51,423 nucleotides of DNA from Acetobacter conturbans (GCF_011516755.1 NZ_WOSY01000017.1:1-51423); one strand, 5' to 3'. Positions 25,352 through 34,192 are shown, counted from the first letter of the stretch. Program-made: numbers and translations. Notes: a model not told the origin generated them from the letters alone.

Positions 25352-27489
25352 CGCCCGCGCCCGACCTTTCTACAACCGGGTTTCACGCCCTTCCGCGGGA
25401 AGCGCCACTGCGGATGGAGGTGCAGAATCTCCATGCCGCCCCTGATCTTCATGGCCGGGAAGGCCGTTCCCCGACGGAGCCGCCGTTTGTCACATTGCGG
25501 CGGCTGGCGGTCATTGGCTCGGCACTCGCGCTGACGGCCTATGGCGCCTATCAGACGCATCTTGTGCTCGACGCCAACGGGTTTTCCGTGCTCGGCGTCA
25601 TCATGGAGGTGCTTTTCGTCCTGCTGTTCACATGGATCGCACTGGCCTTCACCTCCTCGGTGGCGGGTTTCTGGTCCCTGATGACAAAAGGTGGTCTCGG
25701 ACTGGGCATTCATGCCGACGGACCGCTTCCTGCGCTGAATACCCGGGTCGCGCTGCTGATGCCGACCTACAACGAAGATCCGCACCGCGTGATGGCGGGC
25801 CTGAGGGCCATCCACGAAAGCCTTCTGGAAACCGGCCGCACAGGCGCGTTCGACATTTTCATCTTGTCTGACACCACCAATCCCGATGTGTGGGTGACCG
25901 AGGAAGCGGCCTTTCTCGCTCTGCGTCGCGACATTGGTGACCGTCAGGCCGTCTTCTACCGCCGCCGCGCGAAGAACATCGAGCGCAAGGCGGGCAATGT
26001 GGGCGAGTGGGTCCGTCGCTTCGGCGCGGCCTATCCGCTGATGGTCACGCTTGATGCGGATTCCGTGATGGACGGCGGCACTCTTGTGCGCATCGCCGCC
26101 GCCATGGAGCGCAACCGGGAAGTCGGCCTGATCCAGACGCTGCCGATCATTGCGGGTGGCACCACTCTGTTTGCCCGCATGCAGCAGTTCGCCGGGCGCG
26201 TTTATGGTCCGCTGATCGCCCACGGCATTGCGTGGTGGCATGGCGCGGCGAGCAATTACTGGGGCCATAATGCGGTCATCCGCACGGCTGCTTTCGCTGA
26301 ACAGGCTGGACTGCCGCACCTGCCGGGGCGCAAGCCGTTTGGCGGTCACATTCTCAGCCATGACTTTGTGGAAGCGGCGCTGATGCGGCGTGGTGGCTGG
26401 GCCGTTCACATGGTGCCGGCCCTGCTCGGTTCCTATGAGGAAAGCCCGCCCTCCCTGACCGATGTGGCCATTCGCGACCGCCGCTGGTGTCAGGGCAATC
26501 TCCAGCATTACAAAGTGGTGCCGACAAAAGGTCTGCACTGGCTGAGCCGGATGCATATGCTGGTGGGTATCGGGGCCTATGTCACCTCGCCGCTGTGGCT
26601 GATCTTCCTCCTGGTCGGTATTCTCATCTCGCTACAGGCGCGTTTTGTCCGTCCCGAGTATTTCGGTGACACCAAGACGCTCTATCCGCACTGGCCTCAG
26701 GTCGATCCGGTTCGCGCGAAATATGTGTTCATCGCCACGATGGCGATCCTGCTGGCGCCGAAACTGTTTGCCTACATCGCCCTGCTGTTCAACCGGGTGA
26801 CGCTGAAGGGCTGCGGTGGTGCGATCCGGACGGCGCTCTCGATTCTGGTCGAGACCTTCATCGGTGGCCTCATCGCCCCGATTGCCATGCTGATCCAGAC
26901 GAGCGGCGTGATCTCCATTCTCAGCGGGCAGGATTCGGGCTGGAATGCCCAGCGCCGCGACGATGGTCGGATTCCGCTGGGCATCATCGTGCGTGGCTAC
27001 TGGCGCTATACGCTGTTCGGCATCATCCTCGGCACAGCGGCGTGGGCCGTGTCCTTCTCGCTGTTTCTGTGGATGACGCCTGTCCTGCTGGGACTGGTTC
27101 TCGCCATTCCCCTGGCGGCCCTCACGGCAAGCCGCGAGACCGGTCAGACCCTACGTCGGCTTGGGCTGCTGCTCGTGCCGGAAGAAACCCAGACACCGGA
27201 TGTTCTGCTGAAGGCCTCCGCTGCGATCCTGCGTCCGGGCCCGGATCTGCCGGAGGAGGCGATGGCGGCTCTTCGCGCAGATGCGACCCTGCTGGCTGCT
27301 CACCGGGCGATGCTGCCTCCGCCACGCAAGGCCGGCGAGCCGATCGACCCGGAGCGGCTTGTCGGACTGCTGAAACTGAAGGAAGCCCGTTCACTGGGAG
27401 AGGCTGAAGCGGCGCTTTCACCAAAAGAGAAAGCCGCGGCTCTGGGTGATGCGTCCGGACTCGATCGGCTCATCGCCCTGCCCCGGTAA
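25327..27489 (+). CDS. opgH: Glucan glucosyltransferase OpgH
   Basis: 720-residue inner-membrane GT2 enzyme that polymerises UDP-glucose into the linear glucan backbone and moves it to the periplasm. Two N-terminal helices (about 57-75 and 80-110) precede the catalytic domain with VALLMPTYNEDP, FILSDTTNPD, LMVTLDADSVMDGG and the acceptor-side motif RDRRWCQGNLQ. Several more helices follow. Length is somewhat shorter than the E. coli enzyme (847), lacking part of the long N-terminal extension. The start lies inside opgD, an overlap that implies coupling. A strong terminator follows at 27541. Confidence 0.95.
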   Translation: MDVSLDTVTPAPDLSTTGFHALPREAPLRMEVQNLHAAPDLHGREGRSPTEPPFVTLRRLAVIGSALALTAYGAYQTHLVLDANGFSVLGVIMEVLFVLLFTWIALAFTSSVAGFWSLMTKGGLGLGIHADGPLPALNTRVALLMPTYNEDPHRVMAGLRAIHESLLETGRTGAFDIFILSDTTNPDVWVTEEAAFLALRRDIGDRQAVFYRRRAKNIERKAGNVGEWVRRFGAAYPLMVTLDADSVMDGGTLVRIAAAMERNREVGLIQTLPIIAGGTTLFARMQQFAGRVYGPLIAHGIAWWHGAASNYWGHNAVIRTAAFAEQAGLPHLPGRKPFGGHILSHDFVEAALMRRGGWAVHMVPALLGSYEESPPSLTDVAIRDRRWCQGNLQHYKVVPTKGLHWLSRMHMLVGIGAYVTSPLWLIFLLVGILISLQARFVRPEYFGDTKTLYPHWPQVDPVRAKYVFIATMAILLAPKLFAYIALLFNRVTLKGCGGAIRTALSILVETFIGGLIAPIAMLIQTSGVISILSGQDSGWNAQRRDDGRIPLGIIVRGYWRYTLFGIILGTAAWAVSFSLFLWMTPVLLGLVLAIPLAALTASRETGQTLRRLGLLLVPEETQTPDVLLKASAAILRPGPDLPEEAMAALRADATLLAAHRAMLPPPRKAGEPIDPERLVGLLKLKEARSLGEAEAALSPKEKAAALGDASGLDRLIALPR

Positions 27490-27540
27490 GCGACCACGCG
27501 GCATCACACCCCACAGAGGCACCGATGCCCCTCTTCACAA

Positions 27541-27586
27541 CCCCGTTATCCGAGGAAAAAACTCCCCTCGGATAACGGGGTTTTTT
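27541..27586 (+). terminator. Rho-independent terminator after opgH
   Basis: Perfect 15-bp stem: CCCCGTTATCCGAGG (27541-27555) with CCTCGGATAACGGGG (27566-27580), 10-base loop, then six T. It ends the ModE-opgD-opgH operon. Confidence 0.95.
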
Positions 27587-27688
27587 GTGACCTCACGCCC
27601 GCGATCCGTCCAGTCAGCCACCTTGATGGGGGATCAGAAAACTCTGTCACTTCAATGATCTGCATCATGTGAGACCATCCATTCAGGT

Positions 27689-27730
27689 CTTGCATGATCG
27701 TCATGCCGCAAGATGCGAATGCAAGTCATT
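27689..27730. promoter_or_regulatory. Hairpin and Fur-like half-sites upstream of bacterioferritin
   Basis: In the 340-base gap before bfr, a hairpin of TCTTGCATGA (27689-27698) and TCATGCcGCAAGA (27701-27713, one bulged base) is followed at once by AATGCAAGTCATT (27718-27730), whose AATG and TCATT halves match the core of the Fur consensus. TTATAT (27733-27738) is a possible -10. This could be iron-responsive control of the storage protein. The remaining gap holds the opgH terminator and nothing else I can recognise. Confidence 0.35.
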
Positions 27731-27832
27731 TCTTATATCACCTTGAAAAATAAAGGATTTTTCTTGCGCAATCACAAAATGCCGGTGTAAGAAACCTCCC
27801 ATATTCCGAATTTGAAAGAAGATGAGGCACCC

Positions 27833-28318
27833 ATGGCCATCAAAGACCCGAAGGTTCTCGAGCACCTGAACATCCAGCTCACCAATGAGCTGACAGCCAT
27901 CAATCAGTATTTCCTTCATGCACGCACGCTGAACCACTGGGGCGTGACCCTGCTGGGCAAGAAGGAATACGAGGAATCCATCGAGGAAATGCGTCACGCC
28001 GACTGGCTGATCGAGCGCATCCTGTATCTTGGCGGCCTGCCGAACGTGCAGCGCTACAACACCATTCTCATCGGCCAGAGCGTCAAGGAAATCCTTGAAT
28101 GCGACCTGAAGCTGGAAGAGAAGGCGCTGGATGATCTGCGCGACGGCATCGCTTATTGCGAGAGCGTCCGCGACTATGTTTCGCGTGATCTGCTGCTCAA
28201 GATCCTCGACAACGAGGAAGAGCATGAAGATTTCATCGATCGTCAGTTCGACCTGATCAAACAGGTCGGGATCGAGCGTTACATCCTGCTGAACTCCGCT
28301 CCCGCCAACGAAGGCTGA
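27833..28318 (+). CDS. bfr: Bacterioferritin
   Basis: 161-residue iron-storage protein assembling into a 24-mer shell with heme between dimers. The ferroxidase ligands are in place: Glu19 (LTNELTAINQYF), Glu52 and His56 (IEEMRHADWLIERI), and the distal EEEHEDFID. Met53 is the heme ligand. Length matches the family. The start is the ATG at 27833 (MAIKDPKVLEHLN); an upstream TTG adds seven residues without support. It is a single-gene transcript ended by a terminator at 28348, with Fur-like sequence upstream. Confidence 0.95.
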   Translation: MAIKDPKVLEHLNIQLTNELTAINQYFLHARTLNHWGVTLLGKKEYEESIEEMRHADWLIERILYLGGLPNVQRYNTILIGQSVKEILECDLKLEEKALDDLRDGIAYCESVRDYVSRDLLLKILDNEEEHEDFIDRQFDLIKQVGIERYILLNSAPANEG

Positions 28319-28347
28319 GCTCCGGACCACAGCACGGAACCGTAAGG

Positions 28348-28374
28348 GGGGAGACCGGATGGTCTCCCCTTTTT
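28348..28374 (+). terminator. Rho-independent terminator after bfr
   Basis: GGGGAGACC (28348-28356) pairs with GGTCTCCCC (28361-28369) around GGAT, followed by TTTTT. Preceding G residues could lengthen the stem. It lies between the convergent bfr and the unknown gene to the right. Confidence 0.92.
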
Positions 28375-28392
28375 CGTATCGCACCGCTGCTG

Positions 28393-29019
28393 TCAGGCCG
28401 GAACGCCAATACCTCCGGGAACCGGCCAGAGCACCTGCGCCAGCCCCATGTCGTGTCCGCGCCAGCGCGACATGGTCGCCAGAGAAGCGGCGGCGACCGG
28501 TCTCACGCTGCGGGTTTCCGCACGGTTTCGTCTGGTCTCCCGGATTGGGTCGGGAATGGCCTGCGATTCGGCCAGACGGTCGACACGTACGCAGGTGCGG
28601 CTCAACAGCCAGTAACCTGCCGAGGCGAGACAGGCGGCGAGCTGGACCGTCACAGCCGCAAAAGACGACACGACATGGTGCTGGACAAAAACCCGGTGCA
28701 GGGTGGCCCGCATCTGCTTCTCATCCCCTGACTGCGCCAGCGCCGTCGCATCCAGCAGCAGCAGTTCGGTCAGGCTGACGGCGTCGCATCCGCGCGTTCG
28801 TACGTCGAGAAGTTGCACGCCCATGCCCGCGCACCGGTCGAGCGCGTGCCGGAAGGAGTCTCCCAGCGCATCGAGGTCTTTGCGGAAAAACAGGCCACCC
28901 AGCGTTCCCGTCCCCAGACGGCAGCATGGTCGTCCCGGTCCGGCGAAATACCGGATCATCCATACAGCCGCCCGTTCGTCGCCGGACAGATCAGCAAGAG
29001 CATCGGAAATCACGGTCAT
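28393..29019 (-). CDS. Unknown protein, probably iron-regulated
   Basis: 208-residue protein that I do not recognise. The first two thirds are soluble and mixed (MTVISDALADLSGDERAAVW, GPGRPCCRLGTGTLGGLFF), with Cys-Cys at about 33-34. One hydrophobic stretch near 134-155 (SSFAAVTVQLAACLASAGYW) may be a membrane helix, and the tail is Arg-rich. The ATG at 29019 is chosen because the upstream TTG (29067) lies within the -10 box of the predicted promoter. That promoter is overlapped by a Fur-like palindrome, and the gene converges on bfr, so a role in iron homeostasis is a reasonable guess only. Confidence 0.65.
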   Translation of the reverse strand: MTVISDALADLSGDERAAVWMIRYFAGPGRPCCRLGTGTLGGLFFRKDLDALGDSFRHALDRCAGMGVQLLDVRTRGCDAVSLTELLLLDATALAQSGDEKQMRATLHRVFVQHHVVSSFAAVTVQLAACLASAGYWLLSRTCVRVDRLAESQAIPDPIRETRRNRAETRSVRPVAAASLATMSRWRGHDMGLAQVLWPVPGGIGVPA

Positions 29020-29066
29020 GGCACCCTTCGGACCGTAAGGCCCGCCCCCTGTGGTGATTGACCTCA

Positions 29067-29095
29067 ATCTAATTAAGAACGATTATTAATTGCAA
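29067..29095 (-). promoter_or_regulatory. Promoter with overlapping Fur-like palindrome
   Basis: On the minus strand, TTGCAA (29095-29090) and TTAGAT (29072-29067) are spaced by exactly 17 bases, a good sigma-70 promoter. The spacer is filled by an AT-rich palindrome, 29071-29091, with arms AATTAA and TTAATT and 8 of 10 base pairs symmetric, resembling a Fur box in composition and size. It would drive the 208-residue unknown gene, with repression under iron-replete conditions expected if Fur binds. Confidence 0.5.
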
Positions 29096-29138
29096 TACAA
29101 AACTGCCTGAAAGCCGAAAAAATTTTCAGAGCACGCTT

Positions 29139-31301
29139 TTATCGCTCATCCTCAGGCGCCATCGGCAGGTTCGGAACACCGTGTCGTCCGGGGCGCATCA
29201 CCCAGGGCCGGTCGCCCGACCACTGGCGGTCAGACAGGACATGCACACCAGAGGACGTCATCCACACGGCGAACGCGCCCTCCCGCCACACGGCGAATCG
29301 ATCGACCGTCGGCACCGTACGGCAGGAGGTCCGGGCGGGACTGACCGTCATGAACAGGTCCATCCCGGAGCAGATCGTATCGGGAATCACTGTTTCCCCG
29401 TCGCTTCGGTCCTCGACCCGCAGCAGCACCGAACGGCCATTACGGGTAAGAACACAAACACCCGGCGCGCCATCCTCGCCGCAGGCCAGATCTCCGCTCG
29501 GCGTTTCCCCGCCATCGCCGGGCGTGTCAGCAATCGGACGGGCGAAAGCCTGCTCAAGAGACCGGCGCTCGAACCAGGCATCCCGCGACTTGCCTGTCAT
29601 CAGCAGGTTGCCGCCTTCCCGAATCGCCACCACACCGCCGTCGGGAGCGATGACCGCATCCGGCAGGGTGTGACAGAAGGGCGATGCAAAGCCGATCAGC
29701 ATGGGGAGTATCCCGACCAGTCGCCAGCGACGGCTCCACAGGCACAGCCAGCACAGGCCGAACAGAAACAGCGCCAGCCCCCATCCGGGCGTCATCGGCA
29801 CGGCGATGCGCGCGGCTGGCCAGCCAGCGACGGTGCGGGCGAGCCAGACGATGGCATGCACCCCCTCGCCCATTGCGAACAGCGCCGGATATTCCAGATG
29901 CAACGGCATCAGCAGCATGGCGAGCAATCCCGCCGGCATGACCCAGAGCGCCGTCAGCGGCACGGCGACCAGATTCGCCACCACGAAAAACGGCTGGATC
30001 TCACCGAAATGCGCCATGGAGACAGGGAGCGTCGCCAGTCCGGCGAGCAGGCTGGTCAGCGCCAGCATCGTCACATGCACGACGAATCGCCGCCAGATCT
30101 GACCTTCCCCGTGCAGTTTCAGCAACGGTCCGCGCAGGATTTCGTATCCGGCGATAAGGGCCATGACGGCCGCGAACGACATCTGGAACGGCACGTCCAG
30201 CAGCACGGATGGTCCGGTGAACAGCAACGCGGCAGCAGCCACGGCCAGACCGCGCATGGACGCGGCGTTGCGTCCCGTCACCAGCGCCAGCACCACGAGG
30301 CACGCCATCATCAGACTGCGCAGCGCGGGCAGGTGCATTCCCGTCATGGTCACATAGAGCACGCCGCCAACCAGACCACATACGGCGGCGATTTCCTTGC
30401 AGGGCCAGCGGAGGGCCATCCACTCCACGCTGGTGAGCCCGTAACGGGCCACCGTCACCACAAGCCCCATGACGATGCCCAGATGCAGCCCGGCGACGGC
30501 CAGAAGGTGAGCCAGTCCGGAGGCCGCGAATGCTTCACGGTCGGTAGCGGGGATGGCGCTGGAGATCCCCGCAAGCAGGGTGGATGCCATTGCGCCGTCC
30601 ACACCGGGCAGTACCGCCCTGATCCGGGACGAGACGGCTTCCCGCAAGCGTTCAAGGGTGGACAGGGAAAGCCTGTTGCCTTCCTCCCCGACACGAGAGA
30701 CGAATCCCAGCGCCCTGCCTGTTCCGGCCTCTCCCCTGAACCATGCTTCCCGCTGGAGATCGCGCGTGCCGGGCATGACCGGGAAGGACGGGGCTTCCAG
30801 CAAGGCGCGGAGACGCAACTCATCACCGGGTCCGATGAGCAGGGCGTCATCGTCCTTCAGCCGGACCCGGAGTGTGCGCCTGAGCGGGGGCATGCCCTCA
30901 TCGAGCCATGTCTCGAAACGCACACCGGCCAGTGTCACGCGCCTGCCCATGGTCGCATCATCCGAGCGGGCGGGCAGCACATCCACGGCCTGCACGCGGC
31001 CGGTCAGGATCACGGCCCGACGCGGGAGTTCCGGCATGGGCGGGGCGCGGTGGGTTTCGCTCCATGCCGCAAGAAAGCCGAGCGCGACGCACAGAAGGGC
31101 GCTTCCGGTCAGCCGTCCGCCAAGCCTGTGCCAGCCGAACACCAGAACGGGCAGCGAGATCAGAGCTAGGGCAAGGGCTGCCCATGGCAGAGGTTCATGA
31201 TGAAGCTGGAAATAGACGAGGACGCCGACTGCGACTGCCACAGGCAGCCACAGCGGCAGTCGGTGCCGTTCTTCGAGGAGAAGCGTCTGAAGACGACTCA
31301 A
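29139..31301 (-). CDS. comEC: ComEC/Rec2-family DNA-uptake channel protein
   Basis: 720-residue polytopic membrane protein that carries single-stranded DNA across the inner membrane during natural transformation. Order: N-terminal helices, a soluble OB-like DUF4131 domain (about 60-180, with RRAVILTGRVQAVDVLPA), then the competence domain with LAVAGLHLGIVMGLV, the RSLMMACLVVLALVTGR segment and SMAHFGEIQPFFVVANL. The C-terminal metallo-beta-lactamase-like domain is short and lacks an HxHxDH motif, as in many alphaproteobacterial homologues. No other competence genes are adjacent. Confidence 0.9.
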   Translation of the reverse strand: MSRLQTLLLEERHRLPLWLPVAVAVGVLVYFQLHHEPLPWAALALALISLPVLVFGWHRLGGRLTGSALLCVALGFLAAWSETHRAPPMPELPRRAVILTGRVQAVDVLPARSDDATMGRRVTLAGVRFETWLDEGMPPLRRTLRVRLKDDDALLIGPGDELRLRALLEAPSFPVMPGTRDLQREAWFRGEAGTGRALGFVSRVGEEGNRLSLSTLERLREAVSSRIRAVLPGVDGAMASTLLAGISSAIPATDREAFAASGLAHLLAVAGLHLGIVMGLVVTVARYGLTSVEWMALRWPCKEIAAVCGLVGGVLYVTMTGMHLPALRSLMMACLVVLALVTGRNAASMRGLAVAAAALLFTGPSVLLDVPFQMSFAAVMALIAGYEILRGPLLKLHGEGQIWRRFVVHVTMLALTSLLAGLATLPVSMAHFGEIQPFFVVANLVAVPLTALWVMPAGLLAMLLMPLHLEYPALFAMGEGVHAIVWLARTVAGWPAARIAVPMTPGWGLALFLFGLCWLCLWSRRWRLVGILPMLIGFASPFCHTLPDAVIAPDGGVVAIREGGNLLMTGKSRDAWFERRSLEQAFARPIADTPGDGGETPSGDLACGEDGAPGVCVLTRNGRSVLLRVEDRSDGETVIPDTICSGMDLFMTVSPARTSCRTVPTVDRFAVWREGAFAVWMTSSGVHVLSDRQWSGDRPWVMRPGRHGVPNLPMAPEDER

Positions 31302-31385
31302 CCCGCCTCCTCCTCAGGCAACAAGCCGATCCGTGGACCGGTTTGTTACACAGGTCTGTTGCAAACGGCCCGGAAGCCGCGATTG

Positions 31386-31847
31386 TCAGACGGAAAGAGG
31401 ACGGCCTTCGGACGCGCCGAAAAACACATAATGCAGGAACAGGTCGCCATCATATCCGGCGAGGTCCGGGTTGACCGCAAGATATGCCTTGGCGTCGAAG
31501 ATGGCATTGGGCTTGCGGCCTTCGCGAAAGCCTGTCGTGCGGTAATGGGTGGCGGCATCGACGCCAGCGTCCGCGACATCGGGATAGGATGTCCGATACC
31601 AATCGGAATCAAAATACAGGGCCTCACAGATAGGGTCAGCCTTGACCCGAACCGGAGCAACCTCCACCTCTTCAACTGCGAAAAGCGTCGTATCCTGCTC
31701 GGCCCGCTTCTTGGCAGAAACGGGCTTCCTGCGTGCTGGCGTGGTTTTCGGTGCCGCTTGCCGTGTTTTTGCCTGACTCATCGATTTGCTCACACTGGCT
31801 CGTGCCACGCCTGCTTCTCCCTCTTTGCCGACACCAGCCGTCGGCAT
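31386..31847 (-). CDS. Small protein with two tandem YPD/NPD repeats
   Basis: 153-residue protein with a basic, Ala/Lys-rich, disordered N-terminal half (KSMSQAKTRQAAPKTTPARR, KPVSAKKRAEQ) and a C-terminal half made of two tandem units of about 33 residues: FDSDWYRTSYPDVADAGVDA with HYRTTGFREGRKPN, then FDAKAYLAVNPDLAGYDGD with LHYVFFGASEGR. This Y-x(n)-NPDV...HY...G..EGR repeat is known from secreted Ca-binding proteins and glycosyltransferase-associated proteins of Alphaproteobacteria. There is no signal peptide. It is divergent from radA. The start is uncertain; an internal ATG at 31784 is possible. Confidence 0.65.
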   Translation of the reverse strand: MPTAGVGKEGEAGVARASVSKSMSQAKTRQAAPKTTPARRKPVSAKKRAEQDTTLFAVEEVEVAPVRVKADPICEALYFDSDWYRTSYPDVADAGVDAATHYRTTGFREGRKPNAIFDAKAYLAVNPDLAGYDGDLFLHYVFFGASEGRPLSV

Positions 31848-31973
31848 ATTTCGTCGCAGAGATTAACAATACGGACAGGAATGACAATGCAACGTGACAC
31901 AAGAAAGACGTTAAAAACGCTGACAAAGCCACTTCAGTTCCCCTGTTCTTAATTTTCCGGAGTTCTTTTCCTG

Positions 31974-33380
31974 TTGGCCAAACGTCCCCTCACCCGTTTC
32001 GTGTGTCAGTCCTGCGGCGCGGTGTATCCAAAATGGTCCGGCAAATGCGAGGCCTGCGGCGAGTGGAACTCCATCGTCCAGGAGACAGTCGAGCCGACGG
32101 CCTCCCGCGCCAGCCGCTCGAAACACCGGCTCACCTTCACCGGTCTCGAAGGCAGCGCCGCCCCGCCACCACGCATCACCACGAAGATCGAGGAACTGGA
32201 CCGGGTGCTCGGTGGCGGGCTCGTGCCTGCGTCGGTCGTGCTTGTCGGTGGCGATCCGGGCATCGGCAAATCCACGCTGCTACTCCAGATGGCCTGTCGG
32301 CTGGCCACGACGGGGCAACGCGTCGCCTATATCTCCGGCGAAGAATCGGTGGAGCAGATCCGGATGCGGGCGCGGCGGCTCGAACTCACCGCGCCGAGCC
32401 TTGAGCTTGCGGCCTCGATCAATGTTTCGGACATCGCCGCCACTCTGGAAACGGATACGCCACCGGGTCTCGTCATCATCGATTCCATCCAGACGATGTG
32501 GCTCGACACCATCGAAAGTGCGCCCGGCTCCGTGGCGCAGGTCCGCGCCTGTGCGTTCGAACTGATCCGGCTGGCCAAGAAGCGCGGATTCGCGCTGGTT
32601 CTGGTGGGACATGTCACCAAGGAAGGTGGTCTCGCCGGACCGCGCGTGATGGAGCACATGGTCGATGCGGTGATGTATTTCGAGGGTGATCGCGGGCACC
32701 AGTTCCGCATCCTGCGCGCCGCCAAGAACCGTTTCGGTGCGACCGACGAAATCGGGGTCTTCGCAATGACCGATCATGGTCTGGTGGAGGTGCCGAATCC
32801 TTCCGCGCTGTTCCTTGCCGAACGGCACGGCAACATCGCCGGTTCCGCCGTTTTCGCCGGGCTTGAAGGCACGCGGCCGGTGCTGCTGGAAGTGCAGGCG
32901 CTCCTCTCACCCAAAGGAGGCGACGGCAGCCCGCGCCGTGCCGTCGTCGGGTGGGATTCGGGGCGGCTGTCCATGCTGCTGGCCGTACTCGAAGCCCGAT
33001 GTCGGCTCAAGCTGTCAGCCATGGATGTTTATCTGAACTTTGCCGGTGGTCTGCGCGTCAGCGAGCCTGCTGCCGATCTCGCCGCCGCCGCCGCCATCAT
33101 CTCCGCCGCCACGGGGCATCCCAACAGCGCGGGGTCGGTGTTTTTCGGGGAAATCGGTCTGTCAGGCGAGATCAGGCAGGTGCCACAGGCCGATCTGCGG
33201 CTGCGGGAAGCCCAGAAACTCGGCTTCACCACGGCCATTCTGCCGCGTCGGGTGTCGCGCGACGCGGCACGGGCCAAGCCACCACCGGGGCTCGACCTGC
33301 ACGAACTGGGTCATCTCTCCAGTCTTGTGAGCGCTCTGGGCGTCAAGGAAAAGGACGCTGACGAGAAGAATAAGGCTTAG
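31974..33380 (+). CDS. radA: DNA repair protein RadA
   Basis: 468-residue RecA-like branch-migration ATPase. The N-terminal zinc finger has Cys11, 14, 25 and 28 (FVCQSCGAVYPKWSGKCEAC). Walker A is GGDPGIGKST near 92-101, the RadA-specific KNRFG lies around 251, and a C-terminal Lon-protease-like domain contains SAMDVYLNFAGGLRVSEPAAD. The start is a TTG: MAKRPLTRFVCQSCG aligns with the canonical RadA N-terminus and no ATG or GTG is available before the zinc finger. GGAG lies about 11 bases upstream. The stop overlaps that of the convergent OmpA-like gene by 4 bases. Confidence 0.95.
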   Translation: MAKRPLTRFVCQSCGAVYPKWSGKCEACGEWNSIVQETVEPTASRASRSKHRLTFTGLEGSAAPPPRITTKIEELDRVLGGGLVPASVVLVGGDPGIGKSTLLLQMACRLATTGQRVAYISGEESVEQIRMRARRLELTAPSLELAASINVSDIAATLETDTPPGLVIIDSIQTMWLDTIESAPGSVAQVRACAFELIRLAKKRGFALVLVGHVTKEGGLAGPRVMEHMVDAVMYFEGDRGHQFRILRAAKNRFGATDEIGVFAMTDHGLVEVPNPSALFLAERHGNIAGSAVFAGLEGTRPVLLEVQALLSPKGGDGSPRRAVVGWDSGRLSMLLAVLEARCRLKLSAMDVYLNFAGGLRVSEPAADLAAAAAIISAATGHPNSAGSVFFGEIGLSGEIRQVPQADLRLREAQKLGFTTAILPRRVSRDAARAKPPPGLDLHELGHLSSLVSALGVKEKDADEKNKA

Positions 33381-34192
33381 GGAGGCGGAACCTCGTCCGA
33401 GCGCCGCATGTCAGCGCGATCGGCCGGGGTTTCGATCCCGGTCTTGTCCGGCAGCCCGATGACCCGGACATAAATGCGGGTGGAAGGCACGCCTGCATTC
33501 ATCAGGACCGCGCGCACGGCGAGACCACGACTGAGAGACATCCGACGCGGCCGGGACGGATCATTCGGCACACCGCTCGCGGTCACGTCGACGAGGCCGC
33601 GAATGTCGGGGTGTTCCAGAAGCATCTTCCCAAAGGCCAGAACGGCGTTCTTCGTTTCCGGATTCAGTTGCGCCGAGTCCGCCGCGAACGTGATGCGCAG
33701 ACCACCGACGATGGGCCGCACTTCGCCCACGGCGTCCTTCACCGCCGGTGGATCGGCCGGCATGGGGAAGGGATGCACTTCGACGGGAATGGGCGGCGGC
33801 GTCAGCACCGGCAATGGCGGCGGTGCGGCCGGGATCGTCGGCGGTGGCGGTGGAGATGACGAAGACGCGGCTGCCGGTTTCGTGGCGGCAGGCGTTGAGG
33901 TGGCCGTAGAGGCAGCAGGTTTTTCGGAAGCGGTGGCGTGTCTGTCCGTCTGGGACACCGGAGCCGTGCCTGAGCGGGCACGGGTTGGTGACCGCTTATG
34001 ATCGCCCTCATTCGTGTGGGCGTCCGGCTTCGCGGATGCCGGAGTTCCCAGCGCGTTCAGGGCGGCGGTATCCGTCGTCACCTGCGCCTGTCCGCTTTCC
34101 AGTCCGAGAGCGGCGACCAGTCCGGCTGTCGCCACCGCCGCCATCAGTCTGCCGACATGCGGACGGTGAAAACCTTTCTGCGGACCATTCAT
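33377..34192 (-). CDS. OmpA-like envelope protein with proline-rich linker
   Basis: 271-residue exported protein. The N-terminus has a long n-region and a hydrophobic core (LMAAVATAGLVAALGL) ending at SGQAQ, a likely Sec signal. A low-complexity Thr/Ala/Ser/Lys then Pro-rich linker covers about 45-150. The C-terminal part (about 165-255) is an OmpA-type peptidoglycan-associated fold: LRITFAADSAQLNPETKNAV, GLVDVTASG and RRMSLSRGLAVRAVLMNAGV with IYVRVIGLPD. The typical NxxLSxxRA motif is altered to RMSLSRGLAV. It is convergent with radA and shares its stop region. The linker suggests it spans the periplasm. Confidence 0.78.
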   Translation of the reverse strand: MNGPQKGFHRPHVGRLMAAVATAGLVAALGLESGQAQVTTDTAALNALGTPASAKPDAHTNEGDHKRSPTRARSGTAPVSQTDRHATASEKPAASTATSTPAATKPAAASSSSPPPPPTIPAAPPPLPVLTPPPIPVEVHPFPMPADPPAVKDAVGEVRPIVGGLRITFAADSAQLNPETKNAVLAFGKMLLEHPDIRGLVDVTASGVPNDPSRPRRMSLSRGLAVRAVLMNAGVPSTRIYVRVIGLPDKTGIETPADRADMRRSDEVPPP

